Source: Leuconostoc gelidum subsp. gelidum KCTC 3527 (GTDB lineage: Bacteria > Bacillota > Bacilli > Lactobacillales > Lactobacillaceae). Taken from it: a DNA stretch of 64,000 nucleotides. The stretch lies in NCBI RefSeq assembly GCF_000166715.1, contig NZ_AEMI01000019.1, positions 1 through 64,000 on the forward strand, read 5' to 3'. The translations under genes were made by a program, and so were the position numbers. Positions 7,855-13,793 of this stretch are shown in pieces (within the stretch, counting starts at the first letter, position 1; every line of letters starts with the position of its first letter). A model generated the notes under the pieces. It was not told the DNA's origin. It worked only from the letters and a program-made list of their open reading frames with translations, and did no database searches.

Positions 7855-8109
7855 ATGATCGCATTACATATTTTATTTGGTTTAATGATATTAGTTGGAG
7901 TTATCATGACCTCTGTTTCATTTCAAGGTGATACTGAAAAACTAACCAAACTACAAAAGTTTTCGTTAATTTTCACCACATCGGCAATTGGTTTAACAGT
8001 GGTTGCTGTGACGGCGGTGTCTAGTTCAATTTACATTGCGCTAGCAATGTTTGTTGCATTAGCTTTGTACGAATACTACGCATTCTTACGCAAAGCTAGC
8101 CAAAAATAA
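7855..8109 (+). CDS. Small hydrophobic membrane protein of unknown function
   Basis: 84 residues with three predicted membrane helices (about 3-22, 37-55 and 58-75) and a short basic C-terminal tail. AAAGGAG lies 7 bases before ATG. It is monocistronic: a terminator at 8120-8156 follows at once. I do not recognise a characterised family. It opens a cluster of very small genes between dus and murE. Confidence 0.7.
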   Translation: MIALHILFGLMILVGVIMTSVSFQGDTEKLTKLQKFSLIFTTSAIGLTVVAVTAVSSSIYIALAMFVALALYEYYAFLRKASQK

Positions 8110-8119
8110 ACTAAATACC

Positions 8120-8156
8120 AAAAAAGCGCAATCTTAAAAATAGGTTGCGCTTTTTT
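8120..8156 (+). terminator. Rho-independent terminator
   Basis: AAAAAAGCGCAA pairs with TTGCGCTTTTTT across a short A/T-rich loop. It ends the 84-aa membrane protein gene and could work in both directions. Confidence 0.9.
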
Positions 8157-8169
8157 ATTGGAGTGAATT

Positions 8170-8256
8170 ATGGATAAAGATGATATCATATGTACTATAT
8201 TTGCAATTACTGGTATGGTTGCTGTGGTTGCGGGAGTGATAGTTCAATTTAAATAA
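8170..8256 (+). CDS. Putative 28-aa single-pass membrane microprotein
   Basis: ATG at 8170 opens a 28-codon frame. It has an acidic N-terminus (MDKDD), one hydrophobic segment from residue 6 to about 25 (IICTIFAIT...VAGVIV) and a C-terminal QFK. GGAG lies 6 bases upstream. The size and layout resemble membrane microproteins, but the reading frame is short enough to be chance. No homologue is recognised. Confidence 0.45.
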   Translation: MDKDDIICTIFAITGMVAVVAGVIVQFK

Positions 8257-8275
8257 AGTCTTAACCCTCTAGTAG

Positions 8276-8281
8276 TACAAT
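8276..8281 (+). promoter_or_regulatory. -10 element of the 52-aa gene (CTAGTAGTACAAT motif)
   Basis: CTAGTAGTACAAT ends in a -10-like TACAAT, 10 bases before GGAGGT. Nearly the same block, CTAGTAGTATAAT, occurs 234 bp downstream ahead of the next small gene, again followed by GGAGGT. Confidence 0.5.
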
Positions 8282-8304
8282 AGTTATATCGGAGGTATTT
8301 GAAC

Positions 8305-8463
8305 ATGAAAAATAAACACCAGGTCGGCTTGTATACCGGTATATCTGCAGGTGTCATCGTGCTAATTACGGATTGGTTAAATCTTGAGAGGACGATATCG
8401 TTCTTTGTAGTTTTAATTACAGTATTTTTAGCAAGTTCTATAATCAATAAGCTGATAAAATAA
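8305..8463 (+). CDS. 52-aa small membrane protein
   Basis: ATG at 8305 follows GGAGG at 8291-8295 with good spacing. The 52-residue product has a basic start (MKNKHQ), a hydrophobic segment at about 9-23, a short hydrophilic turn (DWLNLERT) and a second hydrophobic segment at 31-47, and ends NKLIK. It therefore looks like a two-helix hairpin in the membrane. No family recognised. It has its own promoter-like element and good ribosome binding site, so it is more likely real than the 28-aa frame upstream. Confidence 0.6.
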   Translation: MKNKHQVGLYTGISAGVIVLITDWLNLERTISFFVVLITVFLASSIINKLIK

Positions 8464-8509
8464 TGTTTTATTGAACAAAACTCTAATTCAACCCACGTCT
8501 TTCTAGTAG

Positions 8510-8515
8510 TATAAT
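8510..8515 (+). promoter_or_regulatory. -10 element of the 73-aa gene (CTAGTAGTATAAT motif)
   Basis: TATAAT within CTAGTAGTATAAT, the second copy of the block found at 8269-8281. GGAGGT follows 11 bases later, although the start codon used downstream is 30 bases further on. Confidence 0.55.
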
Positions 8516-8560
8516 TATTGTTATTGGAGGTTAAAATACCACATTCACAACAAGGAACGC

Positions 8561-8782
8561 GTGACCGAGCTACTAGATTACATGCTGTATTTCAAAAAAC
8601 ATGATATCGATGTTACTAATGTATCATTCAACAGATTTGAGAATGAAATAAAAAACGGCAACATTTCAGGCCATGAAGATGATGTATTGGAAGTTACTGA
8701 TAATTTGATCGAGACTTTTAATAAAAAGATGAAAGAAAATTTTGAAGCAGGCAATTTACCTATACCTGAAAAAATGGACTAA
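8561..8782 (+). CDS. Small acidic protein of unknown function
   Basis: 73 residues, soluble, acidic and mostly helical, with no membrane segment and no recognised domain. The start is uncertain. GTG at 8561 has AAGGA four bases before it, while the better GGAGGT at 8526-8531 has no ATG, GTG or TTG at normal distance in this frame; an internal ATG at 8582 is a third choice. At the expected distance from GGAGGT lies an ATA opening a 22-codon frame in another phase, possibly a lost ORF. A terminator follows the stop codon. Confidence 0.6.
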   Translation: MTELLDYMLYFKKHDIDVTNVSFNRFENEIKNGNISGHEDDVLEVTDNLIETFNKKMKENFEAGNLPIPEKMD

Positions 8783-8809
8783 CCACGTATTAAGTTACGT
8801 GGTTTTTAT
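8781..8809 (+). terminator. Rho-independent terminator
   Basis: AACCACGTA pairs perfectly with TACGTGGTT, followed by TTTATT. It ends the 73-aa gene. Confidence 0.85.
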
Positions 8810-8840
8810 TATTGCAAAAATATGTACATCTTGCTATCAA

Positions 8841-8850
8841 TGGTATAATT
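8841..8850 (+). promoter_or_regulatory. Upstream candidate promoter of murE
   Basis: TGGTATAAT is an extended -10 element about 90 bp before murE. It would give a leader of about 80 nt that still lacks a Shine-Dalgarno sequence. It competes with the proximal TATAAT at 8922-8927. Confidence 0.4.
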
Positions 8851-8921
8851 AAATTGTTAAAATAAAAAGTTGGGATTTAGTTGGGAACACCAATCGTAAA
8901 CATTGATGTTACAACAGTTAG

Positions 8922-8927
8922 TATAAT
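8922..8927 (+). promoter_or_regulatory. Proximal -10 of murE, consistent with a leaderless mRNA
   Basis: TATAAT ends six bases before the murE ATG, which places the expected transcription start on or next to the A of ATG. No GGAGG-like sequence lies in the 30 bases upstream. Confidence 0.5.
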
Positions 8928-8933
8928 AGCAGT

Positions 8934-10409
8934 ATGAAACTTACAAGCAAAACAATTGAACAACTATTAATTGAGCAACAGCTATTGGTATCAAAACCAA
9001 ATATTGATATGGCTTTTGACTTTTTACATTATGACACGCGACAGGTGAAAGCCAACACGTTACTTGTCGTTAAAGGCTCCTTCCGAGCTGAATACTTGAC
9101 GCATACAGCTGATATAAAAGGTCTAATTACTGAGACAGTATTAGATGTTTCTTTACCACAGTGGCAAGTGACAAATGTTCAAAAAGCACTAGCTGTGTTG
9201 TCAATGGCTTTTTTTGATTACCCACAACAAGCCTTGTGGATTGGCGCTTTTACAGGAACAAAAGGTAAAACAACAGCTGCGTATATGGCATTTAATATCT
9301 TAAAAGATGCTACAAACAATCATACAGCTTTGTTTTCAACGGTTGATCGTATTACAGGTACAGAACCTGGAGACAAGAAAAAATCGGATTTAACAACACC
9401 GGAATCTTACGAACTATTTAAAGATATGCGTCAAGCGGTAGACAATGGTATGACGCATTTGATTATGGAAGTAAGCTCTCAAGCTTACTTGAAACAACGT
9501 GTCTACGGGCTACGCTATAATGTTGGCGCGTTTTTAAATATTTCGCCGGATCACATCGGACCGAATGAACACCCAAATTTTGAAGATTATCTGGCGCATA
9601 AAATGATGCTGTTTAATCATTCAGACCAAGTTATTGTGAATGCTGAAAGTGAGCATCTTAATACCGTTTTGGGACATGCGGGGCAAACACATGATAAGGT
9701 TTATACATACAGTTTAGCGGGTCAAGGTGGTGATTATACTTATGTCTCACGAGAAAGCGCTATTCACGAAAGTCGATTAATTGTTGAGACAAGTGATTTA
9801 AATGAACTTGCTGGTGAGTACCGCTTGAATTTACCAGGTGACTTTAATGAGTCAAACGCTATGGCAGCATTAATTATGACTGCACTGGCTGGCGCAAAAC
9901 ACGAAAATATGGTTCATGGATTAGATGTTGTTTTTATACCTGGTCGAATGTTAAGTTTGCCAATTGCAGGTCATGGCGTTGCCTTTGTAGACTATGCTCA
10001 TAATTATGCATCGATGCGTGCATTACTTAATTTTGCTCAAAACCAGTATCCAGAAGGTAAAGTGTTAGTTGTTGTTGGATCTCCTGGCAATAAAGGGGTA
10101 TCGCGACGCGCTGACTTTGGGCGAGTAGTTTCGGAACTGGCGGATATTGTCTATTTGACAGCTGACGATCCCCAGTTTGAATCGCCAAAGGCTATTGCCG
10201 ATGAAATTGCTGAAAATATTAATAATAAACAGCTTGAGGTTCATTTTGAAATGGATCGTATCAAGGCGATTTTTCAAGCTATTAAGCAATCAGGAGAGAG
10301 AGATATTGTTATAGTTGCTGGTAAAGGTGAAGATCCCTACCAAAAAATTAATGGTACGGATGTACCATATATTGGTGATTATGCAGTTGTTCAAAGTTAT
10401 CATGACTAA
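8934..10409 (+). CDS. murE: UDP-N-acetylmuramoyl-L-alanyl-D-glutamate--L-lysine ligase
   Basis: ATP-dependent Mur ligase of 491 residues that adds the third stem-peptide residue to UDP-MurNAc-L-Ala-D-Glu in the cytosol. TGTKGKTT at residues 107-114 is the P-loop, EVSSQA near 177 and NISPDHIGPNEH near 201 are central-domain motifs, and the C-terminal domain has TADDPQFE where meso-DAP enzymes have DNPR. That change indicates L-lysine as substrate, as in lactic acid bacteria. No Shine-Dalgarno sequence precedes ATG. The gene is monocistronic, with a strong terminator behind it. Confidence 0.93.
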   Translation: MKLTSKTIEQLLIEQQLLVSKPNIDMAFDFLHYDTRQVKANTLLVVKGSFRAEYLTHTADIKGLITETVLDVSLPQWQVTNVQKALAVLSMAFFDYPQQALWIGAFTGTKGKTTAAYMAFNILKDATNNHTALFSTVDRITGTEPGDKKKSDLTTPESYELFKDMRQAVDNGMTHLIMEVSSQAYLKQRVYGLRYNVGAFLNISPDHIGPNEHPNFEDYLAHKMMLFNHSDQVIVNAESEHLNTVLGHAGQTHDKVYTYSLAGQGGDYTYVSRESAIHESRLIVETSDLNELAGEYRLNLPGDFNESNAMAALIMTALAGAKHENMVHGLDVVFIPGRMLSLPIAGHGVAFVDYAHNYASMRALLNFAQNQYPEGKVLVVVGSPGNKGVSRRADFGRVVSELADIVYLTADDPQFESPKAIADEIAENINNKQLEVHFEMDRIKAIFQAIKQSGERDIVIVAGKGEDPYQKINGTDVPYIGDYAVVQSYHD

Positions 10410-10415
10410 ACTGAA

Positions 10416-10451
10416 TCAAAAAAATAGAAGTGTACGCTTCTATTTTTTTGA
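10416..10451. terminator. Terminator after murE
   Basis: AAAAATAGAAG pairs with CTTCTATTTTT around GTGTACG and is followed by further T. It is symmetrical and could act on both strands. Confidence 0.9.
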
Positions 10452-10484
10452 TTAGAAAATCAACTTGACGGCTTGGCTGTTATG

Positions 10485-10509
10485 CTAATGATAAATATGA
10501 TATCATTAG
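10485..10509. promoter_or_regulatory. Inverted-repeat operator over the start of the RHH gene
   Basis: CTAATGATA and TATCATTAG form perfect 9-bp arms around 7 bp, ending four bases before the ATG. TATCAT inside the right arm could be a -10 six bases before the ATG. Ribbon-helix-helix proteins commonly repress their own promoter, so this is a likely autoregulatory site. Confidence 0.55.
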
Positions 10510-10512
10510 TAT

Positions 10513-10863
10513 ATGACAAATCCAATTGATGAATCACACAAAAAATCAGGTAAAATACCATTGAGAATTGATCCGGAATTGCACGAAGTACTTGTAACGC
10601 GTGCAAACAAAGAAGGGCGTTCTCTGAATAATTATTTAACAAAATTATTAGAGGATGGTTTGCGACCCAAGAATTTCGAAGATCGTCAGTTTGTAGGTCA
10701 AGTGATCTCAGGTGAAAATTTTGATTTATCCAGTCGTTTAGTATCAGTTTCGGGTATTTATTATCGTTATTTGATTGATAATGCGATAATGGCTAAAGCA
10801 GATGCACGATATGCAATCATTGAAGCAAACGGAAATATTTTAACATTACGAGAATTGAAATAG
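10513..10863 (+). CDS. Ribbon-helix-helix (HicB/Arc-type) protein
   Basis: 116 residues. Positions 14-50 (IPLRIDPELHEVLVTRANKEGRSLNNYL...) match the HicB/Arc ribbon-helix-helix DNA-binding pattern, in which the first strand contacts DNA. The C-terminal 60 residues are of unknown type. No HicA-like toxin lies next to it, so a toxin-antitoxin role is not supported; it is more likely a transcription factor. A perfect inverted repeat overlaps its own start region. There is no Shine-Dalgarno sequence. Downstream is an SPFH gene on the same strand 46 bp away, possibly the same transcript. Confidence 0.7.
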   Translation: MTNPIDESHKKSGKIPLRIDPELHEVLVTRANKEGRSLNNYLTKLLEDGLRPKNFEDRQFVGQVISGENFDLSSRLVSVSGIYYRYLIDNAIMAKADARYAIIEANGNILTLRELK

Positions 10864-10909
10864 GGAATTATTTTTAATTCAATAAGCTCATTGAGTGAGG
10901 GAGAAAAAC

Positions 10910-11725
10910 ATGATTTTTTTTAGAATTGTACCACAGAATAATGCTGGATTAGTCGAAACACTGGGCAAATATAGTCGTCGTAAGGAAGCTGGTTTGCATT
11001 TTTATGTGCCATTTCTTCAAACAATTCGAAATGTCAGCTTGGCCATGCGTCCACTGCGTTTACCAGACTATTCAGTTATTACTGCTGATAACGCTGATAT
11101 TAAGGCTAGTGTGACGTTGAATTATCATGTAACAGATGCTGTGAAGTATATGTATGAAAACACTGACTCTGTAGAGTCAATGGCACAATTGGTACGTGGA
11201 CATTTACGAGATATTATTGGTCGTATGGAATTAAATGAAGCATTAGGTTCAACAACGAAAATTAATGTACAATTAGCGGAAGCAATTGGTGATCTAACCA
11301 ATACTTATGGCATCAACGTTGATCGTATAAATATTGATGAATTACGACCATCGGTATCCATTCAGGAAGCCATGGATAAACAATTAACAGCTGATCGAGA
11401 ACGTGTGGCTACAATTGCTAGGGCAGAGGGTCAAGCACGCTCGATTGAGCTCACTACAAAAGCGACAAATGATGCGTTGATGGCAACGGCTAAAGCAGAA
11501 GCGGATGCAACTAAAACGCGAGCTGATGCAGAACGTTATCGTATTGATACAGTACAAGCTGGACTAGCTGGAGCTGATGATAAGTATTTCCAAAACCAAT
11601 CAATTAATGCATTTACAACATTAGCTAGTTCTGCAGCTAATCTAGTCATTGTTGATGGTAAAGAAATATCTCAACTTGGTCAACTACCTGTGGTTGGTAA
11701 GTTACTTGAAAAAGGTTTGAAATAA
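10910..11725 (+). CDS. SPFH/Band 7 family protein
   Basis: 271 residues related to prohibitin/slipin/stomatin-like proteins. These form membrane-associated oligomers that scaffold membrane microdomains and proteases. The start ATG at 10910 follows GAGGGAG; a GTG 15 bases upstream would cover that site. The N-terminal IFFRIVPQNNAGLVETLGKYSRRKEAGLHF... segment is typical, although a strongly hydrophobic anchor is hardly visible. A helical Ala/Glu-rich stretch (about 150-210) is the coiled coil. The usual NfeD partner is not adjacent. Confidence 0.85.
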   Translation: MIFFRIVPQNNAGLVETLGKYSRRKEAGLHFYVPFLQTIRNVSLAMRPLRLPDYSVITADNADIKASVTLNYHVTDAVKYMYENTDSVESMAQLVRGHLRDIIGRMELNEALGSTTKINVQLAEAIGDLTNTYGINVDRINIDELRPSVSIQEAMDKQLTADRERVATIARAEGQARSIELTTKATNDALMATAKAEADATKTRADAERYRIDTVQAGLAGADDKYFQNQSINAFTTLASSAANLVIVDGKEISQLGQLPVVGKLLEKGLK

Positions 11726-11963
11726 TGACACAAAAATTATTTTCATTGAAATAGTGAGTTTAAGATATCATTGTTACTAATGAATCATTGAAGTAGTTAT
11801 TATTATTATTGACACTATTAAAACACAAAACCAAGTAAATGCATTGACAACTGTTAATTGATATTTTTGATAGATAAAGAAGACACAGTCTATATTGTCA
11901 TTGCTTGTGTGAACAAGAGCAACTGTAATAACATATATTAAATTTGTTTATTTGGTGGAGAAA

Positions 11964-13157
11964 ATGTTTAAAGAAAAAAATGTTTTAGTAATGGTTTCTG
12001 GTAGCGTTGCCGCTTACAAGTCTGCAACCTTGGTACGCTTATTGATAAAGTCTGGTGCCAAGGTTCGAGTTGGTATGACATCTGCAGCACAAGAGTTTAT
12101 TACAAGTAAAACCTTATCAATTCTGTCAGGAAATGATGTTTTAACGGATTTATTTGTTGGTCATACATCAGATATTGTCCATATCGACTGGGCGAAATGG
12201 GCTGATATCATTTTTGTTGTACCTGCTACAGCTAATCTTATTGGTAAACTGGCACAAGGAATAGCAGATGACGCTGTAACGACAACTATTATGGCATCAA
12301 CTGCTGACAAAATAATTGCCCCAGCAATGAATGATAACATGCTGGAAAACCCGGCTGTTGTGCGTAATATAGAAACATTAAAAAAAGACGGCTGGTTCGT
12401 AATTGAACCTGTTGTTGGCTTTTTAGCTGAAGGATATGCAGCACAAGGCCGCTTACCTGAACCAGTTGATATTTTACAGCAGTCTGCTGTGAGATTACGT
12501 GCAAAAGATGGCCTGTTAATAGGAAAAAAGATCATTATTACGGCCGGTGGCACACATGAAGCGCTAGATCCAGTACGTTATTTAACTAACCGTTCCAGTG
12601 GTAAGATGGGTTACGCTTTAGCTCACGCTGCTGTTGAAATGGGAGCAGAAGTTGTTTTGATTACAACAATAGCACGTGAAGATATATTTGGGGTAAAAAA
12701 AATATTTGTTAGTTCAGCTCAAGAGATGTTTGATGAGGCAATACACGCATTTGCAACGGCTGACATCTTTATCAGCGCCGCAGCAGTCTCTGACTTTAAA
12801 CCTGCAGAAAAAGCGATGCATAAAATTAAAAAGCAAGATGATGATGGTTTAACACTAAATCTTGTGCAAAATGCAGATATTTTACAAACTATCGGTCAAT
12901 CTAAAAAGAGTCATCAAATTGTGATCGGATTTGCTGCTGAAACACAAGATTTATTAGCACATGGACAAGACAAGTTAATCAAAAAGCATGCAGATATGTT
13001 AATTATTAATGATGTTAGCCGATCAGATACAGGTTTTTCATCAGATGACAATGCTGTTACAATTTTGATACCGGGCCGTTTACCAGAAACATTATCGAAA
13101 GCATCCAAAATAGATATTGCGCGAGCTATTATGACGCAAGTGATAACATTGAAATGA
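11964..13157 (+). CDS. coaBC: Bifunctional phosphopantothenoylcysteine decarboxylase/phosphopantothenate-cysteine ligase
   Basis: Two-domain enzyme of 397 residues for steps 2 and 3 of coenzyme A synthesis. The N-terminal CoaC flavodomain begins VLVMVSGSVAAYKS, and APAMNDNMLENPA near residue 112 has the catalytic PxMNxxMW-like motif (Glu replaces Trp). The C-terminal CoaB domain has ITAGGTHEALDPVRYLTNRSSGKMG near residue 192. ATG at 11964 was chosen with GGAG three bases before it; TTG or GTG starts 9-12 bases upstream are possible. The 240-bp gap upstream holds TTGACA-like boxes but nothing certain. Confidence 0.92.
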   Translation: MFKEKNVLVMVSGSVAAYKSATLVRLLIKSGAKVRVGMTSAAQEFITSKTLSILSGNDVLTDLFVGHTSDIVHIDWAKWADIIFVVPATANLIGKLAQGIADDAVTTTIMASTADKIIAPAMNDNMLENPAVVRNIETLKKDGWFVIEPVVGFLAEGYAAQGRLPEPVDILQQSAVRLRAKDGLLIGKKIIITAGGTHEALDPVRYLTNRSSGKMGYALAHAAVEMGAEVVLITTIAREDIFGVKKIFVSSAQEMFDEAIHAFATADIFISAAAVSDFKPAEKAMHKIKKQDDDGLTLNLVQNADILQTIGQSKKSHQIVIGFAAETQDLLAHGQDKLIKKHADMLIINDVSRSDTGFSSDDNAVTILIPGRLPETLSKASKIDIARAIMTQVITLK

Positions 13158-13275
13158 ACGACTATTTGTGATAGAATATGGTGTTACATATTGATTACAG
13201 GAGGAAAGATGTTGACAGTAGGATAATTAGTTATGATGTCAGAGACTAATTATAATAAAGTTTAAAATATCTTAA

Positions 13276-13281
13276 TATACT
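13276..13281 (+). promoter_or_regulatory. -10 of the DUF2187 gene, consistent with a leaderless mRNA
   Basis: TATACT ends six bases before ATG 13288 and no ribosome binding site is present. A good GGAGG at 13200-13205 instead precedes a five-codon frame (ATG at 13209). Confidence 0.45.
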
Positions 13282-13287
13282 AAAATA

Positions 13288-13563
13288 ATGACAGATGAAG
13301 AAGAAAGCAAGGCATCAAAGTATAATATTGGTGACGTTTTGCTCGCCCCAGCCTATGGCAATTTAGAAAAGCCATTTACTGGACAAGTTGAAAAGATATA
13401 TGAGAATGCACTTTTAGTTGAAATTACTGAAAATGATCCATCAGATCAGCCAACAGTTAATGAAATGAATCACCGAGCGATCGTTCGAATGGACGAAATC
13501 GAGGTAATTAAGCATGCACCAGTTCCGGCAGCAGAAAAAGTTGATGGCGACATCGAAGAGTAA
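13288..13563 (+). CDS. DUF2187 (YkvS-like) protein
   Basis: 91 residues with an acidic N-terminus and a small beta-barrel-like core (KYNIGDVLLAPAYG...GQVEKIYENALLVEIT...HRAIVRMDEIEVI). This resembles the DUF2187/YkvS family, whose fold recalls KOW-type RNA-binding barrels. The acidic C-terminal tail is extra. The start lacks a Shine-Dalgarno sequence and in-frame stops exclude a longer form. It sits just before the argS T-box. Function unknown. Confidence 0.65.
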   Translation: MTDEEESKASKYNIGDVLLAPAYGNLEKPFTGQVEKIYENALLVEITENDPSDQPTVNEMNHRAIVRMDEIEVIKHAPVPAAEKVDGDIEE

Positions 13564-13574
13564 ATAGTTTCATA

Positions 13575-13737
13575 TCATTTATACGTAGCGAATCTGAGAA
13601 GGTGAAAGTCAGATAATAGATGGAAACGGCGCGTACTTTGGGTTTTGAATGATATATTGAGTGGCGAAAGCTATTAGAGTGGTACCGCGGGTGAAAACTC
13701 GTCTCTTGTCAAAAATAACAAGAGACGAGTTTTTTTA
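13575..13737 (+). promoter_or_regulatory. T-box leader of argS
   Basis: GTGGTACCGCGGGTG at about 13678-13692 is the T-box antiterminator bulge that pairs with an uncharged tRNA acceptor end. Immediately downstream AACTCGTCTCTTGT pairs perfectly with ACAAGAGACGAGTT and T7 (13696-13736), the terminator. Stem I is unusually short: only about 115 nt lie between the preceding stop codon and the T-box. CGT at 13652-13654, an Arg codon followed by A, is the likeliest specifier but was not proved. Regulates argS by tRNA-Arg charging. Confidence 0.85.
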
Positions 13738-13793
13738 TCCATTTAATCAAAATAAGGTATAATAGTAACTAGTAAAAAAAGGAATGAATAATA

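Noticed and set aside
10513-10863. HicAB toxin-antitoxin module
   Set aside because: No HicA-like gene flanks the RHH gene on either side, so only the DNA-binding call is supported.
11726-11963. Promoter pair of TTGACA boxes between the SPFH gene and coaBC
   Set aside because: Two TTGACA sequences occur, but neither has a -10 at an acceptable distance, so none is listed as a feature.
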